Below, piece by piece: positions 36,742-49,920 of a DNA stretch of 64,000 bases (the first letter of the stretch is position 1; each line of letters begins with the position of its first letter). The stretch is taken from the NCBI GenBank assembly GCA_947488755.1, contig CANLAD010000001.1:2675501-2739500 (forward strand), read 5' to 3'. The notes under the pieces are model-generated. The model had not been told where the DNA came from, ran no database searches, and was given only the letters and a program-made list of their open reading frames with translations. This DNA comes from an uncultured Erythrobacter sp. (GTDB lineage Bacteria; Pseudomonadota; Alphaproteobacteria; Sphingomonadales; Sphingomonadaceae). The position numbers were made by a program, and so were the translations under genes.

Positions 36742-37308
36742 TCAATCCTGGGGGACGGAGAACGTGCCGGTAACGCGGCCTTCGGAGTTTTCCGAACCGA
36801 CGGCCCCGGAGCCTCCCGAGGCGCGGCCATCGATGCTCGACAGGCCGCTTGCCAGATCGATAACCAGTCGCCCGCCATTAAGCGTATCGCCTCCGCGGCG
36901 CAGGCGGACATTGCCCGACATGGTGATGATACGGCGTCCAAAATCATAGACCGCGACGTCGCCGCTCGCCCGTTCGTTGCCGCGCGTCACCACCACGCCG
37001 CCATTCGCCGTGATGCGCTGCACGTCAAGCGAGCCGCTGTCGGTGTAGCTCGCCAGCATACGCTGCGACCGCACGGTAAGGCCCGCCTGTTCGACGATCA
37101 CATCGCCAGATAGCACCACGCGGTTCGCGCGGTCGTCGAAATCAATGCTGCCCGCGTCGAAGGATACGGGCGCGCGGGTGTTGTGCGAGGCGATACCCTG
37201 CGCGTTTAGGGCAAGCGAGCCCGCCAGTGCGGCGGTCAGCGCAAAGCCGCCGGCCGCCCAACCCAGCATGACGCGGCGCAAATCGGTTTTGGGGTGGGTC
37301 ATCGTCAC
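36742..37308 (-). CDS. lptA: LPS transport periplasmic protein LptA (OstA-like)
   Basis: A 188-residue exported protein with a signal-anchor (GWAAGGFALTAALAGSLALN) and OstA-like beta-jellyroll repeats: APVSFDAGSIDFDDRANRVV, LSGDVIVEQAGLTVRSQRML, and GGVVVTRGNERASGDVAVYD then FGRRIITMSGNVRLRRGGDT. It bridges LPS across the periplasm. The start overlaps the stop of lptC as ATGA. The C-terminus is Gly/Ser-rich and probably flexible. Confidence 0.9.
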   Translation of the reverse strand: MTMTHPKTDLRRVMLGWAAGGFALTAALAGSLALNAQGIASHNTRAPVSFDAGSIDFDDRANRVVLSGDVIVEQAGLTVRSQRMLASYTDSGSLDVQRITANGGVVVTRGNERASGDVAVYDFGRRIITMSGNVRLRRGGDTLNGGRLVIDLASGLSSIDGRASGGSGAVGSENSEGRVTGTFSVPQD

Positions 37309-37970
37309 GGCATCCTCAACTCGCCAGGCACCATGGTCAAGGTGGCGTTGCCGTCAAGCCGGATCCGGCGCGCCTCCAAATCGGCGCGCATCGTATCGGC
37401 GGCGAAAGTGCCCGCCGGGGTCGCCCCCTCGACTCCACCAGTCCCACGCATCGTGCGCTCGTCCAGGTCGATGGCGACTCCGCTTGCCCGCATCACGTAC
37501 CCATCGGCCGTCCGCATCCTGATCGTGCCGGTGACGTCGACGACTTTTCGGTCGAGGTCGTAAATGCCGCCCGGGGCTGAAAGACGCGCCGGGCCGTCCT
37601 GCAGCAGCAATTGTGCCAGCAGCTCGTCCATCCGCACCAGCCCTTCCGCGCTGGACCTCTGGACCGCTTCACCAGCCTGAATTGAAAACGGCCGCCCGCG
37701 GTCGTCGCGCCCGCGATACATGGCATTATCGACGCGCAACCGCTCGTCGATCACGGCAACCTTGTTGCGATCGAGCAGGAAGCTGATTTCGCCGCGCGGA
37801 GAAAGCGGTGTGATAATCATCAGCGCGGCGATCACGCCCACCGCCATCGGCAGGACGCGGGCGAGCAAACCGATCAGTTTGTCATGCGATCCGCCCGGCG
37901 TCGCGAAATGCTGGCGGCGGCTGCGCAGCGCCTTCGCTTCGCTCGTCTCGTGGCGGCGCTTGATCACCAT
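37305..37970 (-). CDS. lptC: LPS export ABC transporter periplasmic protein LptC
   Basis: A 221-residue bitopic inner-membrane protein: a basic cytoplasmic N-terminus, one transmembrane helix (LPMAVGVIAALMIITPL, about residues 41-57) and an OstA-like periplasmic domain (VDNAMYRGRDDRGRPFSIQA, APGGIYDLDRKVVDVTGTI, GTGGVEGATPAGTFAADTMR). It receives LPS from the LptBFG transporter and passes it to LptA. It lies between rnd and lptA, an order typical of sphingomonads. Confidence 0.9.
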   Translation of the reverse strand: MVIKRRHETSEAKALRSRRQHFATPGGSHDKLIGLLARVLPMAVGVIAALMIITPLSPRGEISFLLDRNKVAVIDERLRVDNAMYRGRDDRGRPFSIQAGEAVQRSSAEGLVRMDELLAQLLLQDGPARLSAPGGIYDLDRKVVDVTGTIRMRTADGYVMRASGVAIDLDERTMRGTGGVEGATPAGTFAADTMRADLEARRIRLDGNATLTMVPGELRMP

Positions 37971-37994
37971 GGCGTTGTCATCATTGCAGGGCCT

Positions 37995-38630
37995 TTAGGC
38001 GTAAAACCCCTCATTGTGGCTGAAAATGTCGCGGTTTTCCCAGCCTGCAATGTCCAGCATGGCCCGCGTGGGGAGAAAGTCGAAACAGGCCTGCGCCAAC
38101 TCCATGCGTCCCTCACGCTTGAGCCGCACCGTCAGTTCGTCGCGCAAAGCGTGCAGGAATCGCACATCCGAGGCCGCGTATTCGCGCTGCGCCTCGCTGA
38201 GATCCGGGCCGCCCCAGTCTGAGGACTGCTGCTGTTTCGACATTTCGCCGTTCAGCAACTCACTCACCAGGTTCTTGAGGCCGTGGCGGTCGGTGTAGGT
38301 GCGCACCAGCTTGCTCGCGATCTTGGTGCAGAACACCGGCCCGGCCGTGACGCCGAGATAATACTGGATCGCGGCGAGATCGAAGCGGGCATAGTGGTAA
38401 AGCTTGACCCGGCTCTCATCGGCCAGCAGCGCGGTGAGGTTGGGGGCTTCATACGTACTGCCGGGCGAAAAGCGCACGAGGTGCTCATCGCCCAATCCAT
38501 CGCCGATCTGCACCACGCACAGACGGTCACGGTGGGTGACAAGGCCCATGGTCTCGGTATCGACGGCCAAGGCCCCCGACCCTTCGAGTACGCCTGCGGG
38601 AAGGTCTTCTTCATGAAAATGCACTGTCAT
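37995..38630 (-). CDS. rnd: Ribonuclease D-like 3'-5' exonuclease, HRDC-less
   Basis: A 211-residue DEDD exonuclease. ALAVDTETMGLVTHRDRLCV holds the first acidic pair, KLYHYARFDLAAIQYYLGV the second aspartate, and EAQREYAASDVRFLHAL the last. It lacks the C-terminal HRDC domain of E. coli RNase D (375 residues), as expected for the short alphaproteobacterial form. The frame is open far upstream, but ATG 38630 (MTVHFHEEDLPAGV) is the family-typical start. It is the first gene of the rnd-lptC-lptA unit and is divergent from ung. Confidence 0.9.
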   Translation of the reverse strand: MTVHFHEEDLPAGVLEGSGALAVDTETMGLVTHRDRLCVVQIGDGLGDEHLVRFSPGSTYEAPNLTALLADESRVKLYHYARFDLAAIQYYLGVTAGPVFCTKIASKLVRTYTDRHGLKNLVSELLNGEMSKQQQSSDWGGPDLSEAQREYAASDVRFLHALRDELTVRLKREGRMELAQACFDFLPTRAMLDIAGWENRDIFSHNEGFYA

Positions 38631-38712
38631 CGCGGGCGGCTCTACGCCGATTGGGGATAGAGGGGAAGGGGCGTCTAACGCCGCTTGGGTGCACAGGTGT
38701 ATCGTGGTGTTG

Positions 38713-39402
38713 ATGACAAGTGACGGCATTCCGGAAAGCTGGCGCAGCGCGCTCGATCCCGTGCTGGCAACGCGCGAGGCGCGCAGGCTCGGCGGATGGC
38801 TGCGAGCGGAGGAAGAGGCGGGCAAAGCCGTCTTCCCCCCCGCGGGCGAGCGGCTGGCGGCTCTCTCGAAAACCCCTCCCGATACGGTGCGCGCCGTGAT
38901 TCTTGGGCAGGATCCCTATCACGGACCGGGACAGGCGCATGGGCTGGCGTTCTCGGTGCCCGATGGGGTGAAGCCGCCGCCCTCCCTTGCCAATATCTTT
39001 ACCGAGCTGGAGAGCGACCTCGATATCGCCCGGCCCACCACCGGAAATTTGAGCCGGTGGGCCGAGCAAGGGGTGCTGCTTCTCAACACCACGCTCACCG
39101 TTGAAGCGGGCCGAGCGGGGAGCCACGCCGGACGCGGCTGGGAGACCATTACCGATGCAATCGTGGAGGTTGTCGCAGCGCGCGATGCGGCGACGGTCTT
39201 CCTGCTGTGGGGCAGTCACGCGCGCAAGAAGGCGCAAGGGGTGATCGCACGTTCGGGTGACAGCCCTCACCTCGTCCTTACAGCACCACATCCCAGCCCC
39301 CTGTCTGCCTATCGCGGCTTCTTCGGCTCGCGCCCCTTCAGCCAGGCCAACGCGTTCCTCGAAGCGAAGGGCCGCGGGACGATAGACTGGTCGCTGCAAT
39401 GA
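38713..39402 (+). CDS. ung: Uracil-DNA glycosylase
   Basis: A 229-residue family 1 UDG that excises uracil from DNA. The water-activating loop ILGQDPYHGPGQAHGLAFSV contains Asp67 and His70, the Ser/Pro loop is VKPPPSLANIF, and the leucine intercalation loop APHPSPLSAYRGF carries His193. All catalytic residues are intact. ATG 38713 was preferred; a GTG 24 bases upstream (38689) is in frame. Confidence 0.96.
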   Translation: MTSDGIPESWRSALDPVLATREARRLGGWLRAEEEAGKAVFPPAGERLAALSKTPPDTVRAVILGQDPYHGPGQAHGLAFSVPDGVKPPPSLANIFTELESDLDIARPTTGNLSRWAEQGVLLLNTTLTVEAGRAGSHAGRGWETITDAIVEVVAARDAATVFLLWGSHARKKAQGVIARSGDSPHLVLTAPHPSPLSAYRGFFGSRPFSQANAFLEAKGRGTIDWSLQ

Positions 39403-39510
39403 CCGCGGAAGCTCGCTTCGTTCCGATTGCGCGCGAAAGCCAAAGCTTGCCGACGCGCTCGCCCGAATTGAGAGTTGATCGCGAGCGATGCCGGCTTCAC
39501 GTCCCGGCGC

Positions 39511-40308
39511 ATGACCGATAAGCCAGTCTTGCTCGACATCGAGGACGGCATTGCGACCGTCACGTTGAACCGCCCCGAAGCGATGAACGCGATCTCGCGC
39601 GCGCTGCGGCGACGATTGTTCGATGTGATGACACAGGTCGATAGCGATGACCGGGTCCGGGCCGTCATTTTGACCGGAGCGGGCGAGCGCGCCTTCACCG
39701 CCGGGCTGGACCTGAAAGAGCTCGGCAGCGAGGACGGCGCGCTTGGCAGCGCCAACGCGACCGATCCGGCGGATAATCCGGTCAAGGCGATTGAAATGTG
39801 CCGCAAGCCGGTAATTGGCGCGATCAACGGCGTTGCCATCACTGGCGGTTTCGAAGTCGCGCTGGCCTGCGACGTGCTGATCGCGAGCACCAATGCGCGG
39901 TTTGCCGATACTCACGCGCGGGTCGGCATCGTACCGGGCTGGGGCCTGTCACAAAAGCTCAGCCGGATGATTGGCATTTCACGCGCGAAGGAACTCGCTT
40001 TCACCGGCAATTTTCTCGACGCAGCGACAGCGCATGATTGGGGCCTGGTGAATCATGTCGTCGAACCGGGCGAGCTATTGCCACTAGCGCGCAGGCTAGT
40101 CGGTGACATGACGCAGATCGATCCCGATTTCCTGGCGCGTTACAAGGCTCTGATCGATGACGGTTTCGCCGCCAGTTTCGCGGAAGGCATGGCTATCGAG
40201 GCACAGCGATCGAGCGCGGCGAACGCGCAAGTGTCGCCTCGTGAGGTCGAAGCGCGCCGTGCCGAGGTTCAAGCGCGCGGGCGCCGGAATAGCGGGGCGG
40301 CGGGCTGA
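39511..40308 (+). CDS. Enoyl-CoA hydratase/isomerase family protein
   Basis: A 265-residue crotonase-fold enzyme. The oxyanion-hole segment AFTAGLDLKELGSED and the second loop VIGAINGVAITGGFEVALAC are present, followed by NARFADTHARVGIVPGWGLS. In the canonical hydratase two glutamates are catalytic; here the second loop aligns with DTHARVGI, where Ala/Arg may replace one of them, so hydratase activity is not assured. MTDKPVLL at 39511 is preferred over an ATG twelve codons upstream. It stands alone between ung and the convergent porin. Confidence 0.88.
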   Translation: MTDKPVLLDIEDGIATVTLNRPEAMNAISRALRRRLFDVMTQVDSDDRVRAVILTGAGERAFTAGLDLKELGSEDGALGSANATDPADNPVKAIEMCRKPVIGAINGVAITGGFEVALACDVLIASTNARFADTHARVGIVPGWGLSQKLSRMIGISRAKELAFTGNFLDAATAHDWGLVNHVVEPGELLPLARRLVGDMTQIDPDFLARYKALIDDGFAASFAEGMAIEAQRSSAANAQVSPREVEARRAEVQARGRRNSGAAG

Positions 40309-40360
40309 TCAAGGCGCGGTTTCGATGCCAGCGTCGCACCGCCGAAAACCACGTGCATCA

Positions 40361-41701
40361 TCAAAACGCGCTCGTCAGCCTCGCTCCGATGGTCACTCCG
40401 GTGTCGCGGAAAGCGATCGCGCTGTCGACCACCTGGACATTCCCGGTCAGGCCGATGCCCTTCGCGAACTCATAGGTGTAGAACGCTTCGACACCCTGTT
40501 CGTCCTCCAGCCCCAACCGGAAAGCGATGTCATCGACCAGCTCGTCGGTCAGCGAATACTGAAAATACGCAAGGCCGAAGCGGTCCTGCGGGCGAAAGCG
40601 CGGATTGCCCGAAATACCGAAATAGCCCGAATAGTCGAGGAACGTGGGATCGCCGGTCGATGCCTGAAAGCGGGCGAGAATACCCCAGCCCTTGCCCGGC
40701 GCTTCGGGATAGAGCTTGAGGAACTGATAGGCCGATAGCTGCACGGCGAGTTCGCCGGATTCATCGCCGAACGATCCGTCCAGTGGCGGGGTCAGGGCAA
40801 GTGGCAGGATGTCGACCGCGAAGCTGTCGCGCGTCGATCCGACCAGCGCGACAGTGTAGAAACCGGGTTTGCCGCCCGGGCGCTGGATGAATGTTGCCGA
40901 GGTGAGAAACGCAACGCCGCTTTCGAACCCGGTCTCAAAGCCGGTGCGTTCGTACTGGCTGTCGGGATCGAACACCCAAGCGCGATAGATCACGTCCTTG
41001 GTCGGCACCTGCAACAACGCACCCGTCAAGGTGTTCGGCACGACCGCCGTCGGTGGCAGCGCCATGCCAAGGTTTTGAAAGCCATAATGCCCGTCACTCG
41101 CGACGATCGGCAGCTCCCCCGAGATGTCGAGCAGGTTGACCTTGCCCACTTCGAGCGTGACGCCCGAATCCCAGCGGTGAGTGATGCTCGCCGACACGTC
41201 AAAATCGCCTGCACCCTCGGGTCGGAACAGCGCGGTGTTGGCCGGGATCAGGCCGACCAGCCCGTTCGAAGTCTCGCCCCAGGTAAATTCCGGCCGCACA
41301 GTCAGCGTCAGACTGTCATCGAGCCCGACAGCGCTGCCGCCGATGTTCAGGTAGCCGTCGACTCGTCCGGCATAGCGTAGCGTGTCATCCGCATCGCCGG
41401 AAACAGGCATGTCGAGGAATTGGGAGGCGACGATACGCAGGTCGACCGGCCCCGCAGATGGCGGCGTGGCCGGTGGAGGGGTGGACGGTTTCGTGGGCGC
41501 AGGATCGGGAGCGGGCGGCTGCGTAGCAGCACTGCTTTCTAACGTGTCCTCATCGTCGGTAAGGGAGAAAGTCGCAGTGGCGAACTCAGCTATTCGCGCG
41601 TCCGCTTTGGCATAAGCCGGAGCGCCTCCTGCAAGTATGGCCACGCCCACAGCGCCGCCCATGGCGACACGCCTCACATTCGATATCGTCACGACCCGCA
41701 T
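40361..41701 (-). CDS. OprB-like carbohydrate-selective porin with proline-rich linker
   Basis: A 446-residue outer-membrane protein. A signal peptide (VAMGGAVGVAILAGGAPAYA) is followed by an acidic stretch and a strongly Pro/Thr/Ser-rich linker (PPAPDPAPTKPSTPPPATPP), then beta-strand-rich sequence to the end with terminal Phe (TGVTIGARLTSAF). Segments FLNIGG-like, WGETSNGLVGLIPAN and RFRPQDRFGLAYFQYSLTDE resemble OprB porins. The ATG at 41701 is chosen with GGGGAG just upstream; a TTG nine bases earlier is possible. The cargo is unknown. Confidence 0.8.
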   Translation of the reverse strand: MRVVTISNVRRVAMGGAVGVAILAGGAPAYAKADARIAEFATATFSLTDDEDTLESSAATQPPAPDPAPTKPSTPPPATPPSAGPVDLRIVASQFLDMPVSGDADDTLRYAGRVDGYLNIGGSAVGLDDSLTLTVRPEFTWGETSNGLVGLIPANTALFRPEGAGDFDVSASITHRWDSGVTLEVGKVNLLDISGELPIVASDGHYGFQNLGMALPPTAVVPNTLTGALLQVPTKDVIYRAWVFDPDSQYERTGFETGFESGVAFLTSATFIQRPGGKPGFYTVALVGSTRDSFAVDILPLALTPPLDGSFGDESGELAVQLSAYQFLKLYPEAPGKGWGILARFQASTGDPTFLDYSGYFGISGNPRFRPQDRFGLAYFQYSLTDELVDDIAFRLGLEDEQGVEAFYTYEFAKGIGLTGNVQVVDSAIAFRDTGVTIGARLTSAF

Positions 41702-41763
41702 TCTCCCCAAGCGACCCTTTACGCCGCCTCTTCAAAGTGCACGCCGTTGAATAGCCGCACCGT

Positions 41764-41786
41764 CCGGCGGTCAAGGTAACCGCCGG
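41764..41786. promoter_or_regulatory. 8-bp inverted repeat between gltD and the porin gene
   Basis: CCGGCGGT-caaggta-ACCGCCGG lies 58 bases after the gltD stop and 62 bases before the porin start, all on the minus strand. It could end the gltBD transcript or bind a regulator of the porin; no T-run follows. Confidence 0.35.
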
Positions 41787-41844
41787 GCGCACCAAAGTTT
41801 TCCGAATGATGTGTGGCCCTAGAGTGGCAGTTCGAACCAGCAGG

Positions 41845-43281
41845 TTAACGCGGCAATGAGGAAACGCCCATCAGAACCTCATCGACCGAACGTGCGCATT
41901 GGCGCCCTTCCCGGATCGCCCATACGATGAGGCTTTGCCCGCGGCGCATATCGCCGCAGGTGAAGATGCCTTCCTCGCTCGTCGCATATTTCTGCGTGTC
42001 GGCAGCGACATTGCCGCGATCGTCCAGAGCGACGCCGGCCTGTTCCAGGAGGCCGGCTTTCTTGGGCCCGATGAAACCCATGGCGAGCAGGATCAGGTCA
42101 GCTGGGATGGTGAAGGTGCTGTCCTCCATCTCCCGCATCTGGCCATCAACCCATTCGACCCGCGCGCATTCGAGGCCGGTGACCGTTTCGCCATCGCCTA
42201 TCACCCGCTTGGTAAGCACGGCCCAGTCGCGGTTGGCGCCTTCCTCATGGCTGGAGGAGGTGCGCAGCTTGACCGGCCAGTCGGGCCAGGTCAGTGCCTT
42301 GTCTTCCTTCGATGGCGGCTTGGGCATGATTTCGAGCTGGGTCACGCTTTTTGCACCTTGGCGGTTGGAGGTGCCCACGCAATCGCTGCCGGTATCGCCG
42401 CCGCCGATAACGACCACGTCCTTGCCGGTGGCGAGCAGCGAGCCACGTGGTGCTGCGCGCACTTCATCGTCGCCCGCATTGCGCTTGTTCTGCTGCGTGA
42501 GAAACTCCATCGCGAGTCGCACGCCCGGCATCTCCGCGCCGGGGATCGACAGCGCGCGCGCATCCTCCGATCCGCCCGCCAGCACGATTGCGTCGAAGTT
42601 TTCGCGCAAGGACGCCAGCGAGATATCCACGCCGACTTCCTTGCTGCTGCGGAACTCGACCCCTTCCGCTTCCATCTGGACGCAGCGCCGGTTGATAAGG
42701 TGCTTTTCCATCTTGAAATCGGGGATGCCGTAGCGCAGCAATCCGCCAATCCGGTCGGACTTTTCGAACACGGTTACGCTATGTCCCGCGCGCGCCAGTT
42801 GCTGCGCGCAGGCGAGGCCCGCGGGGCCGGAGCCGACCACCGCCACCGATTTGCCGGTCCTGCTTTTCGGCACCTGCGGCACGACCCAGCCTTCGTCCCA
42901 TCCACGATCGATAATAGCGCATTCGATCGATTTGATAGTGACTGGTTGGTCGATGATGTTGAGCGTGCAGGACGCTTCGCAAGGCGCAGGACAGACGCGC
43001 CCGGTGAATTCGGGGAAATTGTTGGTCGAATGCAGCAGATCGAGCGCGTTCTTCCAGTCCTGCTCGTAGACCAGGTGATTCCAGTCCGGGATCAGATTGT
43101 TCACCGGGCAGCCGTTGTGGCAATATGGAATGCCGCAATCCATGCAGCGCGCGGCCTGGTTCGCCAGCGTTTCATCATCGGGCGGGACTATGAACTCACG
43201 ATAATGAGAGACGCGTTCCTTGGGATCGAGATAGTCGCGTTCGCGCCGCTCGATTTCGAGAAATCCGGTGTCCTTGCCCAT
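41845..43281 (-). CDS. gltD: Glutamate synthase (NADPH) small subunit
   Basis: A 478-residue flavoprotein that passes electrons from NADPH to GltB. N-terminal cysteine motifs for 4Fe-4S clusters are seen in [20 protein letters not shown] and [13 protein letters not shown]. The FAD loop is [20 protein letters not shown] and the NADPH loop is [19 protein letters not shown], with a closing [18 protein letters not shown]. It starts five bases after the gltB stop, so the two subunits are co-expressed. Confidence 0.97.
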   Translation of the reverse strand: MGKDTGFLEIERRERDYLDPKERVSHYREFIVPPDDETLANQAARCMDCGIPYCHNGCPVNNLIPDWNHLVYEQDWKNALDLLHSTNNFPEFTGRVCPAPCEASCTLNIIDQPVTIKSIECAIIDRGWDEGWVVPQVPKSRTGKSVAVVGSGPAGLACAQQLARAGHSVTVFEKSDRIGGLLRYGIPDFKMEKHLINRRCVQMEAEGVEFRSSKEVGVDISLASLRENFDAIVLAGGSEDARALSIPGAEMPGVRLAMEFLTQQNKRNAGDDEVRAAPRGSLLATGKDVVVIGGGDTGSDCVGTSNRQGAKSVTQLEIMPKPPSKEDKALTWPDWPVKLRTSSSHEEGANRDWAVLTKRVIGDGETVTGLECARVEWVDGQMREMEDSTFTIPADLILLAMGFIGPKKAGLLEQAGVALDDRGNVAADTQKYATSEEGIFTCGDMRRGQSLIVWAIREGRQCARSVDEVLMGVSSLPR

Positions 43282-43286
43282 AATGT

Positions 43287-47927
<4,641 letters not shown>

Positions 47928-47993
47928 TGCAGAGGTCCGTTATGTAAGAGGCCGCCGCGCCGACGATCCTGGGGATCGGGCCATGCAGCGGCG

Positions 47994-48025
47994 AAAAACC
48001 GGACACGCTCACATGAGCGGCCCGG
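47994..48025 (-). terminator. Terminator-like hairpin between the unknown membrane gene and gltB
   Basis: Read on the minus strand: CCGG-gc-CGCTCA-tg-TGAGCG-tgt-CCGG-TTTTT. The stem has 6 plus 4 pairs around an internal loop, with five Ts. It lies 119 bases after the 337-residue protein gene and 67 bases before gltB, so it either ends the former or acts as an attenuator in the gltB leader. Confidence 0.55.
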
Positions 48026-48143
48026 CTGAAACGCAGTTTCATCCTCTTTGCAGACGGATTTATGGTTTGGCAATGGGGTAGAGTGATTGAATCTTACGCG
48101 ACGGCGCTCACTTGCTACCGTTTAATTGCGCGCACTGCACGTA

Positions 48144-49157
48144 TCAGGCCGCGCCGCGCAATCCTTGCAAGGGTGATGAGGTGTCGCCTGTGCCATCAGC
48201 TGGATGGCTATTTTCTCCGATTCGGGCGCTTTCGGCTCGCTCGGCACGGAAGCCTTCAAGCGTGAAGAGTTCGAGCGCGCGCAACGCCTCGGCGAGACCG
48301 GCGTCGCTTGCGTCCTTTCGAAGCGCATCCCGGTCGGCGTCCTGCTGTGCGTGCAATGCGGCGGCGAAGCGCTCGACCATTTGGAGAAGGCTCAAATCAC
48401 GCGTAGCGGTACCGCGCAATTGCTCCAGAGCACGGGTCGGGCCTGCCGATACAGTGCTATCTGCAAGAACCGCGTCCCGTGATGCATCGCCATTGCTTTC
48501 GGGCATTTCGACAGTTTCGTGTACCCACACACCGTCGCGTCCGGCAAGCTGGCCGAATTCAGTCAAATCGAGCGCCCGTGGGCGGCTACCGACTGATGGG
48601 TCAGCTGCGACCTGGGGGTCGGCCAGTTGAGGCTCGGCAAGGTCCGCACTGTAGTCGGTCGCGGTTTCGCTTGTTTCGACTGCTGCGTCTGCCTCGTCCG
48701 GCTGAGACTGCTCTTGTGCGTTCTCTTCATTCCTCTGTTGCGGCTGATCGGACGACACAGTCGCAAACGCTTCATCCTCGCAAAGATGAGCGGCGAGGCA
48801 TGGCAGGATGGCTTTGCTTGAAATACGCGGCCGCGTGTAATCGCCCATTGCGCGCGCGGCACAAAACGCGAGCGCCGCGCCGAGCAGTCCGGCCGACGCT
48901 GCGAACATCGCGTGCGCTCCTGAACCGAGCGCTGACCCGTTCGTAATCGCGACGATGCGGGCGATGGCGCCAGGCGACAGCACTGCGACCGAAAGGCCCA
49001 GCAACGCTGCGCCCCAAAGTGTCAGCATCGGCAGAAAGGCCGGGTGAGCGGCAATTTCGCGCGTCGGGACGTAGGTACGTCCGCCTCCGGATTTCACCCG
49101 CCGGGTAGCCTGCCGTTCAATTCCGGCTGCTGCCATTCCGGCTCCCGTCAATGCCAT
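48144..49157 (-). CDS. Hypothetical membrane protein with long cytoplasmic tail
   Basis: A 337-residue protein I do not recognise. A basic N-terminus (RQATRRVKSGGGRTYVPTRE) precedes two hydrophobic helices (about residues 41-60, FLPMLTLWGAALLGLSVAVL, and 79-104). A Gln/Glu/Ser/Ala-rich, probably disordered linker (about 130-200, QQRNEENAQEQSQPDEADAA) follows. The last about 100 residues look helical: SLLQMVERFAAALHAQQDAD and GLAEALRALELFTLEGFRAE. The charged tail after a helical hairpin suggests a membrane-tethered adaptor. ATG 49157 has GGGGAG seven bases upstream; ATG 49136 is also plausible. Divergent from the MaoC gene. Confidence 0.72.
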   Translation of the reverse strand: MALTGAGMAAAGIERQATRRVKSGGGRTYVPTREIAAHPAFLPMLTLWGAALLGLSVAVLSPGAIARIVAITNGSALGSGAHAMFAASAGLLGAALAFCAARAMGDYTRPRISSKAILPCLAAHLCEDEAFATVSSDQPQQRNEENAQEQSQPDEADAAVETSETATDYSADLAEPQLADPQVAADPSVGSRPRALDLTEFGQLAGRDGVWVHETVEMPESNGDASRDAVLADSTVSAGPTRALEQLRGTATRDLSLLQMVERFAAALHAQQDADRDALRKDASDAGLAEALRALELFTLEGFRAERAESARIGENSHPADGTGDTSSPLQGLRGAA

Positions 49158-49215
49158 CGCTCCACTCCCCGGCAGACTTGCCCCTGCACCTCGATTGGCG
49201 CCGTGCGCTATTGGT

Positions 49216-49246
49216 GTTAGCAGTCTCTGGTAAACGCGTTGCTAAC
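49216..49246. promoter_or_regulatory. 7-bp inverted repeat in a divergent promoter region
   Basis: GTTAGCA (49216-49222) and TGCTAAC (49240-49246) are exact inverted repeats 17 bases apart, in the 218-base gap between the unknown membrane gene and the MaoC gene. They may be half-sites of a regulator; nothing more can be said. Confidence 0.3.
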
Positions 49247-49375
49247 GATGTGGCGCGGGGCTCGGCTGAGCTGCGGCGCCGAGGACGATTGCACTCCCTT
49301 CGCACCCCTGCCATGAAGCGCGCCGACAAAGAGCGGCACCTCGGGGGTGCCCATTTCACGAGAGGAGCATCCGGT

Positions 49376-49825
49376 ATGACACCGCAGGATCTCGCCGCGA
49401 AGACCGGCGAAAATATCGGCACCAGCGAATGGGTCGAAATGAGCCAGGAGCGCATCAACCAGTTCGCGGATGCGACCGGCGATCACCAGTTCATTCATAT
49501 CGATGAGGAAGCGGCCAAGCAGACCCCGTTCGGCGGGACGATCGCGCATGGCTTTCTCACGCTGTCGATGATCCCCTATCTCGGTGCGAATAGCGACATG
49601 CCCAAGGTCGATAACGTCAAGATGGGCGTGAATTACGGCGGCAACAAAACCCGCTTCATCGCGCCTGTGCGCGCAGGCAAGCGCATTCGCGGCCATTGGA
49701 AGCTGCTCGAAATGATCGAGAAACGCCCCGGCCAGTGGCAGCAGACCGCCGAGATCACCATGGAGATCGAAGGCGAGGACAAGCCCGCCCTGATTTGCGA
49801 ATGGATCACCCAGTATTTTGTGTAA
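49376..49825 (+). CDS. MaoC-family (R)-hydratase/dehydratase
   Basis: A 149-residue hot-dog-fold enzyme, likely hydrating 2-enoyl-CoA. The catalytic Asp/His set lies in FADATGDHQFIHIDEEAAKQ (NodN/MaoC signature), followed by TPFGGTIAHGFLTLSMIPYL and VNYGGNKTRFIAPVRAGKRI. AGAGGAG precedes ATG 49376 with good spacing, so the long upstream open frame is not used. It is separated by a palindromic repeat from a thiolase on the same strand. Such hydratases feed either beta-oxidation or PHA monomer supply. Confidence 0.93.
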   Translation: MTPQDLAAKTGENIGTSEWVEMSQERINQFADATGDHQFIHIDEEAAKQTPFGGTIAHGFLTLSMIPYLGANSDMPKVDNVKMGVNYGGNKTRFIAPVRAGKRIRGHWKLLEMIEKRPGQWQQTAEITMEIEGEDKPALICEWITQYFV

Positions 49826-49908
49826 TCGTCATCCCGGCGAGAGCTGGGATCGCGTGCCAAGAGTTCCGACAAAAATGAAACAGATCCCAGCTTTCGCCGG
49901 GATGACGA
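49826..49908. repeat. Dispersed palindromic repeat ([11 protein letters not shown]-like)
   Basis: Two 26-base arms (49826-49851 and 49883-49908) are inverted copies with one mismatch, beginning TCGTCATCCCGGCG, around a 31-base spacer. Translated, the arm gives the VIPARAGI peptide typical of dispersed repeats in alphaproteobacterial genomes. It starts right after the MaoC stop and can fold into a long hairpin, possibly limiting read-through into the thiolase. Only one copy is seen in this window. Confidence 0.85.
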
Positions 49909-49920
49909 AAGGTAATTGAA

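Noticed and set aside
49840-49900. Reading the palindromic repeat as coding (VIPARAGI peptide)
   Set aside because: The peptide is the standard by-product of this dispersed repeat; flanking frames close quickly and no start fits.
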